NCBI GenBank assembly: GCA_028821575.1
Contig: JAPPFW010000003.1
Coordinates: forward strand, 1-59,198
Source of the DNA: a bacterium
GTDB lineage: Bacteria > Actinomycetota > Acidimicrobiia > Spongiisociales > Spongiisociaceae
Length of the DNA stretch: 59,198 nt
Reading direction: 5' to 3'
Numbering within the stretch: position 1 is the first letter of the stretch; each line of letters begins with the position of its first letter. Under the pieces are notes generated by a model. It had not been told where the DNA came from and searched no databases. It saw only the letters and a program-made list of their open reading frames with translations. A program made the position numbers and the translations under genes. Shown here in pieces: positions 51,993 to 59,198 of the stretch.

Positions 51993-53397
51993 GGGCCTCG
52001 TAGTCCGCCTCGGGCACTTCGCGACAGCCCTGCGGGATGCAGGGGTGACCGACTCCGTGGCGGCCAACGTGCATGACCGCATCCTCGACGTGCTCGGCGT
52101 GGGTCTCGCCGCGCGGGGGGAGGATGCGGGGAAGGCCACGCTAGGCCTGGTGCGGAACCAGGGCGGGATAGCGGAATCGACGGTCTGGGGTGAGCAGGAT
52201 CGGCTGCCGGCGGCTGCGGCAGCACTCGTCAACGGCACCCATTGCCACGCTCTCGACTTCGATGACACCCACCTGCCGTCCGTGCTGCATCCATCTGCAT
52301 CCGTGGTCCCGGCCGCGATAGCAACTGCCGAAGCGGCGGATGCGTCCGGCGCCGACCTGATGGCCGCGGTGGCCGCCGGCACCGAGATATGCATAAGGCT
52401 GGGGATGGCCTCATACGATCCCGAGATCCGCAACTCGATCTTTTTCGAGAACGGCCTCCACGCCACCTCGATCTGCGGCGCCCTGGCGTCAGCTGCTGCT
52501 GCTGCGCTCCTCCTGGGTCTCGACGGGGACGGCGTCGCCCACGCCATGGGAATCGCCGCGAGCATGGGGGCCGGGATCATAGAGGCGAATCGCACGGGGG
52601 GCAGCGTGAAGCGGATCCACTGCGGATGGGCCGCCCATGCCGGTGTATCCGCAGGGCAGTTGGCCTATCACGGCCTGACGGGTCCACCCACCGTCCTCGA
52701 GGGCCGCTTCGGGTTCTACCGCGCCTACTCGGAGGGCCGGTTCGATGCCGAGGCAGTGGTCGGTGAGTTGGGGCAGCGGTGGGATCTGCTCCGGGTCTGG
52801 TACAAGCCGTACCCCACCAACCACTTCACCCACGCCGGAATCGACGCCGCCCTCGCCATACTCGCTCGAGGGGTCGACCCGGCCGAGGTCGAAGCCATGG
52901 AACTGGGCGTTCCCCAGCCCGTGCTGCGCACGATCGCCCAGCCACCGGACCTGAAGGCCCGCCCGACCAGCCCTTACACCTCCCGCTTCAGTGGTCCGTT
53001 CTGCGTGGCCGCCGCCCTGGTAGGCGGAGGCGGCCTGGGGGTCTACCTCGAGGACTTCACCCGGGACACGATCCAGGACCCCGAACGGCTCCGCCTGGCC
53101 GGCGTGGTGACCTGTATCGCCGACGAGGAGGCCACCGAGATCTTCCCCCACCAGTTTCCCGGCGTTCTAAGAGCAAGACTCGGCGACGGCTCCACCGTCG
53201 AACACCGGGTACGGCACAACCGCGGCGGCCCGGAAAACCCCTTGTCAGCAGAGGAATTGGCCCTGAAGTTCAGATTGAACGCCAACCTCTCCATGCCCTC
53301 GTCGTCCGTGACCGCGATCCAGGAGGCGGTTGGTTCGCTGGAGGACATCACGGCTCGCGACCTCGCGGAAACCCTGGCCTCACCCGTCCGTGGCTAG
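51985..53397 (+). CDS. MmgE/PrpD family protein, canonical signature
   Basis: 470 residues from ATG 51985. It has the classical DFDDTH (91-96) and HPSASVVPA, plus NRTGGSVKRIHCGWAAHAG, the usual later active-site Lys and His. It is more like 5149-6486 than the DFEE(T/S)GPG subgroup. It probably acts on a methylcitrate-, aconitate- or tartrate-like acid. Its start overlaps the cyclase gene, giving a three-gene coupled unit. Confidence 0.9.
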   Translation: MPEGLVVRLGHFATALRDAGVTDSVAANVHDRILDVLGVGLAARGEDAGKATLGLVRNQGGIAESTVWGEQDRLPAAAAALVNGTHCHALDFDDTHLPSVLHPSASVVPAAIATAEAADASGADLMAAVAAGTEICIRLGMASYDPEIRNSIFFENGLHATSICGALASAAAAALLLGLDGDGVAHAMGIAASMGAGIIEANRTGGSVKRIHCGWAAHAGVSAGQLAYHGLTGPPTVLEGRFGFYRAYSEGRFDAEAVVGELGQRWDLLRVWYKPYPTNHFTHAGIDAALAILARGVDPAEVEAMELGVPQPVLRTIAQPPDLKARPTSPYTSRFSGPFCVAAALVGGGGLGVYLEDFTRDTIQDPERLRLAGVVTCIADEEATEIFPHQFPGVLRARLGDGSTVEHRVRHNRGGPENPLSAEELALKFRLNANLSMPSSSVTAIQEAVGSLEDITARDLAETLASPVRG

Positions 53398-53706
53398 GAG
53401 GGGTTCGTTTCCCGGTAGGAGTTCGACGAACCCTCACAGAGACTCGAACACCACGTCGCAGAATCACATCCGTCCAACTCGTAGGATGAAACCTGTCCAA
53501 CCTGTAGGATGAAATCCGTCCAACCTGTAGGATGGATCGGGTTCCTCTACCTAATCACTGACGGCACGTGACCTGTACGAACGACCCGACGGTGTGGCGG
53601 TTGCCACCCCTTCCGCTGTAGTGCTCTAGGCGGGTAGGTGGGCGGCTCTAGTCTTCAGTTAGATGAATCATCGAGCCTGGGCAGTGGGGAACGTGAGGTG
53701 AGCCGT
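53398..53706. other. Intergenic region, 309 bases
   Basis: There is no convincing gene. It contains a three-copy 23-base direct repeat (53472-53537) and otherwise unremarkable sequence before the methyltransferase start. Confidence 0.6.
53472..53537. repeat. Three direct repeats with 23-base period
   Basis: A 20-base core, GTCCAACCTGTAGGATGAAA with one to two mismatches per copy, starts at 53472, 53495 and 53518, separated by 3 bases each. The even 23-base spacing (about two helical turns) would place the copies on one face of the DNA, as for iterated protein-binding sites. There is no known match that I can name. Confidence 0.9.
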
Positions 53707-54480
53707 ATGGGTGACGTCACCTTCGATGGGATCGCAGCCGAGTTCGAGTCCGACATCTACGGTTCCACCAAGGGCGGCGTCAGGCTCGCCGTCCTCTGGA
53801 CCGTGCTGAACGAAGATGTGCCGAGATTGGCTGATCAATCAATGCGCATCCTTGACGCCGGAGGTGGATCCGGGCACATGGCGGTACGGCTGGCAGGCAT
53901 GGGCCATTCGGTGGTCCTGTGTGACGTCTCTGAGGAGATGCTCGCTAAGGCGGCCAGAAGAGCCGCAGAGGCCGGCGTCACCGATTCGATCGAGATCCGC
54001 CATCTGTCGATTCAGGCGTACGCGAACATCGCGGACGAAAAGTTCGATCTTGTTCTGTGTCATGCAGTCCTCGAGTGGCTCGACGATCCCAAGTCCGCCG
54101 TTGGAGACCTGGCGAGGCTGGTGAAGCGAGGAGGTCAGCTATCCCTGATGTTCTACAACCGCTTCGCTTCGCTCCTCAAGCGAACCCTCGCCGGTGATTT
54201 CGAAGCCGCCCTCAAGGACTACCAGGGTGGCCCGATCAGGCGGGGGTGGGGGGAAGGTGCGACCGCCCTGGACAACGAGATGGTGGTCTTGTGGCTGGAA
54301 GAGCAGGGTCTGGAAGTGGGCGCAAGGGCGGGCATCCGGATCTTCCACGATCATGTGGTCGACAAGCTAGGTGGACCGCAGAGGCTCGCTCAGATCATAG
54401 AGTTGGAGAAGGCGGTTTGTCGGTCCGAACCCTTCGCGTCACTCGGTCAGCACACCCACCTGACCTGCCGGTTGGTTTGA
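53707..54480 (+). CDS. CmoM-like SAM-dependent methyltransferase
   Basis: 257 residues from ATG 53707; GTG 53698 is an alternative. FDGIAAEFESDIYGSTKGGVRLAVLW, the SAM loop LDAGGGSGH (49-57), VLCHAVLEWLDDP and SLMFYNRFASLLKRTLAGDF follow CmoM, which methylates carboxymethoxyuridine at tRNA position 34 in gammaproteobacteria. No cmoA or cmoB is nearby, so the substrate here is open. It stands alone between repeat-rich DNA and the convergent sulfatase gene. Confidence 0.8.
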   Translation: MGDVTFDGIAAEFESDIYGSTKGGVRLAVLWTVLNEDVPRLADQSMRILDAGGGSGHMAVRLAGMGHSVVLCDVSEEMLAKAARRAAEAGVTDSIEIRHLSIQAYANIADEKFDLVLCHAVLEWLDDPKSAVGDLARLVKRGGQLSLMFYNRFASLLKRTLAGDFEAALKDYQGGPIRRGWGEGATALDNEMVVLWLEEQGLEVGARAGIRIFHDHVVDKLGGPQRLAQIIELEKAVCRSEPFASLGQHTHLTCRLV

Positions 54481-54603
54481 CGACCTGTAGGGGACGCGTG
54501 AATCGCCGAGACGAAACGATCCATCCGGTCCATCAGCCGATCCAGAGTCTCGTCGTCGAACACACGGCATGAAGGGTGCCTCTATCTGTCGACGTTGTGG
54601 GAA

Positions 54604-56835
54604 TCAGTCGTTCTCGATGGTGAGGATGATCTGTTCACGGAGGTCCTGGGGCTGGGGTTGGCTGAGGTCTTCGCAGACGACGCGTTGGATGTGTCCTGTG
54701 AAGGGGAAGGGTGGTTGGTAGTCGGCGCTCACGGGTGTTCCGTAGTCCCTACCGATTAGCAGCCGTCCTAGCCGGAACTGTACGCCTAGAGGGTTGTCGG
54801 AGAGGTCCATGGCGCCCACGTCTCGACCGTTCAACACCAGACTGATGGTGTGGTCGTTCACGTCCGGGCCTTCGGTGTGCAGGAGCTCAAGCCTGTGTGT
54901 GCCTGCTGGAATCTGTTCGCCGACCACGAGCCGTTCTGGTGTGCCTTGTAGGTTGAAGGCCACGACCAGGCGGCCGTCGAGGAAGTAGAGAGCCCACCCA
55001 CAGTCGGTGAAGTAGTCCATCATTCCAAGCCGCTGGGTGCATATGACTCCGGCCGCCTTCCGATCTTCGAGTATTTGGATGTCGGCAACGAGGCGGAAGC
55101 TGGACACGAGAGCGGAGGTAAGGATGGGTCCCCCTCCGGGTAGATATAGGTATCGACGCCGGCCGACGTGCGGGGGCGGCTCGATGGCGGCGGCGTGGTT
55201 CGAGTCCCAGAAACCATCCATGAGCGGTAGGACTTGATTCCGGCCTGCTTCGTACCACCAGAACTCGACGAGGCGCCTCAACCGCCCGGGGTGCGCCTCG
55301 GCGACGTCGTTCGCTTCTGAGAAGTCTTCCTCCAGGTTGTACAGCGACCACCGATCGGACTCGAAGTCGGTGCTGCCCTCGATCAGTTCACGCTCGGCCG
55401 CAACCATGCTGCCGACATGGTCGGTCGTTGCTTTCCAGCCCTCGTGGTAGATCGCGCGGGACCCCAGCATCTCGAAGTACTGGGGGGTCCGTTCTATCCG
55501 GGCGTCCGCCTCGCGGAACGTCGGCAGGAGGCTCTCTCCGTGGAGGGGCTGCTGGCCGACGCCGTCGAGCACGGCGGGACTGTCGACTCCGGCCGCTTCG
55601 AGAACCGTGGGCATCAGGTCGATGGCGTGGCAGAACTGTTGGCGCACGTCGCGGTTGTCACCGGCCGGGATGGCGGCCGGCCACCTCACGATGAGGGGAG
55701 TGCGAACCCCGCCCAGCCAGCTGTAGCGCTTCCAGAGCCGGAATGGGGTATTGCCGGCCCAGGCCCACCCCCAGGCGTAGTCGCTCGCTACGCCTATCCC
55801 CCCGAGGTCGTCGATATGACTGGCCATGGAGTCGATGTCACGGTTACGCGGTCCTTGCCCGTAGCGGCGAACCATGCCGTGGGGCCCTGCGTCGGCGCTG
55901 GCGCCGTTGTCGGACAGGAACATCACCAGGGTGTTGTCCGCGATGCCCATCGCGGCGAGGAACTCCATGAGACGTCCGATCTGGGCGTCGGCATGCGTGA
56001 CAAACCCGGCGTACACCTCCATCATGCGTGCATACAGGCGACGTTCCCCGACGGGCAGATCCTCCCACGGGGCCACCCAGGAGGGACGCCCGGTGTCGGT
56101 CGTGCCGGGTGGAATCACGCCCAGTTCCTTCTGCCTCAGGAATGTGCGAGAACGCATTGCCTCCCACCCGTCGTCGAACCGCCCGCGGTAGGGCTCGATC
56201 CAGGCGTCCGGGACCTGGTGAGGTGAGTGAGGCGCCGCCGTGGCAAAGTACAGGAAGAAAGGCTTGCCGGGTGCTGCCTGCTGTTGATCCTGCATGAGCC
56301 GGATAGCCTGGGACGCCAGGTCCTCGGTCAGGTGATAGCCCTCCTCGGGGTTCAGCGGCGGTTCGACGAAGCGGTTGTCGCAGACGAGATGTGGAGTCCA
56401 CTGATCGGTCAGTGCGCCGAGAAAGCCGTAGTAGCGCTCGAAGCCGAGACCGAGCGGCCAATGTCCGAACGGGCCTGCCTGATTGCGCTCGAAGCGGGGT
56501 GTCAGGTGCCACTTCCCCACCGCAAGAGTGCTGTAGCCGGCTTCGCGCAGCAGCCTGGGAAGGGTGCCGGCAGACTTCGGTATCCGCCCGGTATAGCCGG
56601 TGTATCCCATCGGGACCTCAGGACCGATCCCCATACCAACCGCGTGGTGGTTACGACCGGTCATGAGCGAGGCTCTTGTCGGCCCACATAGCGATGTGAC
56701 ATGAAAACTGTTGTAACGAAGGCCCTCGTCCGCGAGCAGGTCGACATTAGGGGTGGCGATCCCGGCGCCGTAACACCCGAGCTGGGCGAAACCCAGGTCG
56801 TCAAGGAGGATCATGACGACGTTCGGAGCATCCAT
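54604..56835 (-). CDS. Arylsulfatase (type I, formylglycine-dependent)
   Basis: 743 residues from ATG 56835. MILLDDLG (Asp12, Asp13) gives metal ligands. CGPTRASLMTGRN holds Cys50, the residue turned into formylglycine (CxPxR). GKWHL, PHSPH and FLSDNGAS complete the active site. The last 200 residues (from about 540) form a beta-rich domain seen in large arylsulfatases such as the Pseudomonas AtsA group. No signal peptide is visible, so it is cytoplasmic unless exported by another route. No formylglycine-generating enzyme gene lies in the window. It releases sulfate from an organic sulfate ester. Confidence 0.93.
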   Translation of the reverse strand: MDAPNVVMILLDDLGFAQLGCYGAGIATPNVDLLADEGLRYNSFHVTSLCGPTRASLMTGRNHHAVGMGIGPEVPMGYTGYTGRIPKSAGTLPRLLREAGYSTLAVGKWHLTPRFERNQAGPFGHWPLGLGFERYYGFLGALTDQWTPHLVCDNRFVEPPLNPEEGYHLTEDLASQAIRLMQDQQQAAPGKPFFLYFATAAPHSPHQVPDAWIEPYRGRFDDGWEAMRSRTFLRQKELGVIPPGTTDTGRPSWVAPWEDLPVGERRLYARMMEVYAGFVTHADAQIGRLMEFLAAMGIADNTLVMFLSDNGASADAGPHGMVRRYGQGPRNRDIDSMASHIDDLGGIGVASDYAWGWAWAGNTPFRLWKRYSWLGGVRTPLIVRWPAAIPAGDNRDVRQQFCHAIDLMPTVLEAAGVDSPAVLDGVGQQPLHGESLLPTFREADARIERTPQYFEMLGSRAIYHEGWKATTDHVGSMVAAERELIEGSTDFESDRWSLYNLEEDFSEANDVAEAHPGRLRRLVEFWWYEAGRNQVLPLMDGFWDSNHAAAIEPPPHVGRRRYLYLPGGGPILTSALVSSFRLVADIQILEDRKAAGVICTQRLGMMDYFTDCGWALYFLDGRLVVAFNLQGTPERLVVGEQIPAGTHRLELLHTEGPDVNDHTISLVLNGRDVGAMDLSDNPLGVQFRLGRLLIGRDYGTPVSADYQPPFPFTGHIQRVVCEDLSQPQPQDLREQIILTIEND

Positions 56836-57077
56836 GGGTTCCCTAACGACGAGGCTGCGCGGAAGCGTGGGTTTCGGGCGCTGTTGCCGGTGTGGGGATC
56901 ATTCTACAAGGACTCCTCCGGCTGCGTAGTTGTCGTAGTTGGTGAACCCGTGAGCGACGCGTCGTACGAAGCATCGCCTTCGTAGGTGATTGCGGCGCAG
57001 GCCGGTCGGGGTGCTGTCGGTCCGGGACAGCCGACGAGGTGTTATTCATCGGATGAGCGAGATAAGCGCACCCCCAA

Positions 57078-58028
57078 CTAGACCGGTTCGTAGATCTCCA
57101 CGCACTCACCCTCGGGGCCGAGGAAGGTTGCCAGCCTGACTGGTCCGGTGCCGGGAATACCGGTTTCGACCGGGCCCGCGATGGCCGTGCCTCCCAGTCC
57201 GGCGATCAGCCGGGTTGCGTCGTCGAGGTCGGGAGTTTCCATCGACACGGACAGGATTCCCCGGGCCGGTGGGACTGCCCGCTCCGTGATGGGATCGGGC
57301 TCCGGAAGGGGCACGACGCCGGTGTCGAGGAACTGGAATATTTCCACCCGGCCGGGCATTATGGCCTGGTCGCGCACCAGGTTGGCGTCGTGGAGGGTTA
57401 TCCCGTCAGGTATCTGGAGCATCTCCTCGAGGCCGGCGATGGTCCGCTCCCACAGGACCTCGAATCCGAGGCCTTCGTAGAACAGCCGCGTTCGTGCAAG
57501 GTCGTGCGCACACATGGCGATGGTCTGGAGGGCGCTGATCGGGCCCACCAGTTCTCCGCCCCGCAACTCCGCCCCTCGCTCGTAGCTGTAGATGTCCAGA
57601 TGGACGCCGTCGGGGTCGGTGCTGATCGAGTCCCACACCTCCACGTCGTCGGTGATCGACCAGTTCATCGCCTCCCCGGTGCCGGTGACGCCTGCCTCCA
57701 TCATCCTGGGGAGCAGTTCCCTGATGTCGTGCACCCGGTAGTTGAGCGCCCAGAAGCCGTTCCCGGAGAGTTGGTCGGCCTTGGTCCGGATCAGGTCTCC
57801 GGGTGCATCGAACTCCACCAGCCTCAGCATCCCGGTGCGTTCCGTCCCGGCGGCCAGCAGGGCCATCTCCCCTCCCACACCTGGAGGAATCCGCCACGGT
57901 GCCGAGAGTTCCGCCGGTAGCCGGCCCCGGCCCACGACTTCCAGACCGAGGACCCCCGAGTACAGGTCGAGAGCATTGTCCAGGGACGCGACCGACAGGT
58001 TCACGATCCGAACTTCCGAAACCAGCAT
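57078..58028 (-). CDS. Two-domain VOC family protein
   Basis: 316 residues from ATG 58028. The first module begins VRIVNLSVASLDNALDLYSGVLGL and the second TIAMCAHDLARTRLFYEGLGF; they end DGVHLDIYSYE and EGECVEIYE, giving His/Glu candidates for a metal. It is divergent from another VOC gene across 79 bases with no room for a large control region. It could be a ring-cleavage dioxygenase, an isomerase or a thiol-conjugate lyase. Confidence 0.78.
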   Translation of the reverse strand: MLVSEVRIVNLSVASLDNALDLYSGVLGLEVVGRGRLPAELSAPWRIPPGVGGEMALLAAGTERTGMLRLVEFDAPGDLIRTKADQLSGNGFWALNYRVHDIRELLPRMMEAGVTGTGEAMNWSITDDVEVWDSISTDPDGVHLDIYSYERGAELRGGELVGPISALQTIAMCAHDLARTRLFYEGLGFEVLWERTIAGLEEMLQIPDGITLHDANLVRDQAIMPGRVEIFQFLDTGVVPLPEPDPITERAVPPARGILSVSMETPDLDDATRLIAGLGGTAIAGPVETGIPGTGPVRLATFLGPEGECVEIYEPV

Positions 58029-58107
58029 GGCACCACCCCCCGGAGTGTCGACTCCGGAATCCTACGGGATAGACCACAGCTCGGCTGCCGCTACCCTGCC
58101 GGACACC

Positions 58108-59037
58108 GTGCCCACATCCGCACACGTCGAAGATCTGTTGGCGGTCACCGCAACCGTCCCCATGGGCGAACTCGACTCGGCCATCGCTATCTACACGTCC
58201 GAATTCGACTGGGTGGTCCGCTGGTCGGGAGCGATGGGGGCGCTCGGCGAGTCTTGGGGAATTGGTTCCGATCGGAGGATGGCCTGCCTCGCTCCCGCGG
58301 GCGAGACCCGAGGGTGGCTACGGCTCGTGGAGGGTCCGACCCCATCGCCCGCTCCCCTGTCCACGTGGGGTTGGAACGCTATCGAGATCTGTGTTGCCGA
58401 CGTGGACGGGATGATGGAGCAGGTTTCGACCTCAGCCCACTTCAGGGTGAACGGGCACCCGGTCGACCTGGCCATCTCCGACGACCCGCCCGGGCAGCGG
58501 GCCATGCAGGCCGTCGGACCCCACGGGCTCCAGACCTTCCTCACCCAGGTCCTGTACCAGATACCCGGTATGGAACTGCTCGTGCCCCCGCCCGGGGCGA
58601 AGGTGGGCGGCATCTTCATCGCCGTTCTCGCCGCTCGATCCTACGACCAGGCCATCGGTTTCTACACCGGCGGCCTCGGTCTGGAGACCAAGCTGGAGTT
58701 CGAGTACAGGCCCACCGCGGCAAGGGAGCACAACTGGCCGGAAGGCGACAAGATCCGCATCGCCGCCCTCAAGACGAGGGGTGTCACCCTGATAGAGCTC
58801 GGCGGCTACGGAGACCACGCCGGACCGCGTCCCACGCTCCCCGGAGAGCTGCCCCCCGCCCTAGGGATGGCCTCGTTCATCACCGAGGACCTCAAGGCAT
58901 CGGTGGTCCGGGCCGTGGGCGCGGGAGCACGCGTGGTCGCCGATGCGTTGGCCGTGACTCACCCGCCTTACGAGGGTCGTACGAGCATCCTTGTCAAGGC
59001 CCCGGGCGGAGAACTGATCGAGCTGATCGGTCCCTGA
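58108..59037 (+). CDS. Two-domain VOC family protein (paralogue of 35136-36086)
   Basis: 309 residues from GTG 58108; no strong ribosome site is visible and an earlier start would overlap the divergent gene. It shares LRLVEGPTPSPAP, GWNAIEI, FLTQVL and PPPGAKVGGIFIAVLA with 35136-36086. The second module contains YDQAIGFYTGGLGLETKLE and ends GGELIELIG. The reaction is unknown. A 7-base repeat array lies 52 bases after its stop. Confidence 0.8.
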   Translation: MPTSAHVEDLLAVTATVPMGELDSAIAIYTSEFDWVVRWSGAMGALGESWGIGSDRRMACLAPAGETRGWLRLVEGPTPSPAPLSTWGWNAIEICVADVDGMMEQVSTSAHFRVNGHPVDLAISDDPPGQRAMQAVGPHGLQTFLTQVLYQIPGMELLVPPPGAKVGGIFIAVLAARSYDQAIGFYTGGLGLETKLEFEYRPTAAREHNWPEGDKIRIAALKTRGVTLIELGGYGDHAGPRPTLPGELPPALGMASFITEDLKASVVRAVGAGARVVADALAVTHPPYEGRTSILVKAPGGELIELIGP

Positions 59038-59089
59038 ACCGGGCCACTGCCGCCCACTCGGTTGTCCGTTGTCAGAGTGGTATGCCTTT

Positions 59090-59145
59090 GGCTTGTGGCT
59101 TGTGGCTTGTGGCTTGTGGCTTGTGGCTTGTGGCTTGTGGCTTGT
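59090..59145. repeat. 7-base tandem repeat array (GGCTTGT)
   Basis: Eight perfect copies fill 59090-59145. It is the longest array in the window and has the same unit as the 45286 array in the opposite orientation. TCCGTTG-type words lie just upstream at 59061-59072. No gene is seen between it and the window end. Confidence 0.95.
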
Positions 59146-59198
59146 GAACCGCCCCGGGTTCGCCGGAGGAGTGTTTTATTTGACACCAGCTAGTGGTT

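Noticed and set aside
53472..53537. Possible CRISPR array
   Set aside because: There are only three repeats, the gaps are 3 bases (no spacers), and no cas genes are present.
57742..58107. N-terminal extension of the VOC gene at 58108
   Set aside because: It would overlap the divergent VOC gene for nearly 300 bases, and homology begins only after 58108.
1..59198. tRNA, rRNA or riboswitch
   Set aside because: I scanned intergenic stretches by eye and saw no cloverleaf with a GTTCGA-type T-loop plus acceptor pairing, and no known riboswitch core. A covariance-model search would be decisive.

Overview
The window is high-GC DNA with dense, mostly translationally coupled operons. It looks like an uncultured actinobacterium, plausibly of the Acidimicrobiia. 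The supporting signs are three LLM-class (F420-type) oxidoreductases, a PPOX-family F420/FMN protein, a MhuD-like haem-degrading enzyme, a DUF222-HNH protein, a Tat-exported lipoprotein, and many GTG/TTG starts with AGGAGG-type ribosome sites. The taxonomic call is inference: no rRNA, tRNA or marker gene is present.

Layout. 0-3.5 kb: a tandem alpha/beta-hydrolase and an SLH-repeat D,D-carboxypeptidase. 3.7-4.3 kb: a decayed RHH/PIN toxin-antitoxin pair. 4.3-8.3 kb: a five-gene overlapping operon (short MmgE/PrpD-like protein, full MmgE/PrpD, cysteine hydrolase, PuuE-like deacetylase, MhuD-like enzyme). 8.4-13.3 kb: two tandem aldehyde:ferredoxin oxidoreductases, a 2x[4Fe-4S] protein and a membrane protein. 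13.6-18.9 kb: small coiled-coil membrane proteins, MmgE/PrpD, a dihydropyrimidinase-like amidohydrolase, a carbamoylsarcosine-hydrolase-like enzyme and a PEP-mutase/isocitrate-lyase-family lyase. 19-25 kb: cupin, nitroreductase, two peptide-type ABC ATPases, LLM enzyme, SDR and VOC protein. 25.3-33.2 kb: a long plus-strand operon of LLM, four VOC/hydrolase genes, PPOX, hydrolase, ferredoxin and an unknown family. 33.5-37 kb: a minus-strand four-gene operon (EamA transporter, VOC, unknown, sulfurtransferase). 37-46.7 kb: hydrolase, LLM, the rest of the ABC transporter (permease, Tat lipoprotein binding protein, second permease), two MmgE/PrpD genes and a bicupin. 46.8-49.3 kb: DUF222-HNH protein and an intact MerR-DUF433/DUF5615 toxin-antitoxin pair. 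49.5-53.4 kb: DoxX, class III CoA-transferase, cyclase, MmgE/PrpD. 53.7-59 kb: CmoM-like methyltransferase, sulfatase and two VOC proteins.

Most genes read as one large catabolic island built from repeatedly duplicated families: six MmgE/PrpD-type proteins, six alpha/beta-hydrolase domains in four proteins, seven VOC proteins, three LLM enzymes and two AORs. One complete oligopeptide-type ABC transporter is split over 25 kb between them. A reasonable but unproven picture is import of an amide- or N-heterocycle-containing compound. Flavin/F420 and tungsto/molybdo-pterin redox steps would follow, then ring or C-C cleavage by VOC and hydrolase-fold enzymes, C-N hydrolysis by amidohydrolases and cysteine hydrolases, and carbon entry through MmgE/PrpD, CoA-transferase and lyase steps.

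The two strongest unusual signals are these. First, all six alpha/beta-hydrolase domains carry histidine in place of the nucleophilic serine. Second, at least nine arrays of 7-base tandem repeats sit at gene ends; several supply or touch stop codons, and one abuts a start codon.
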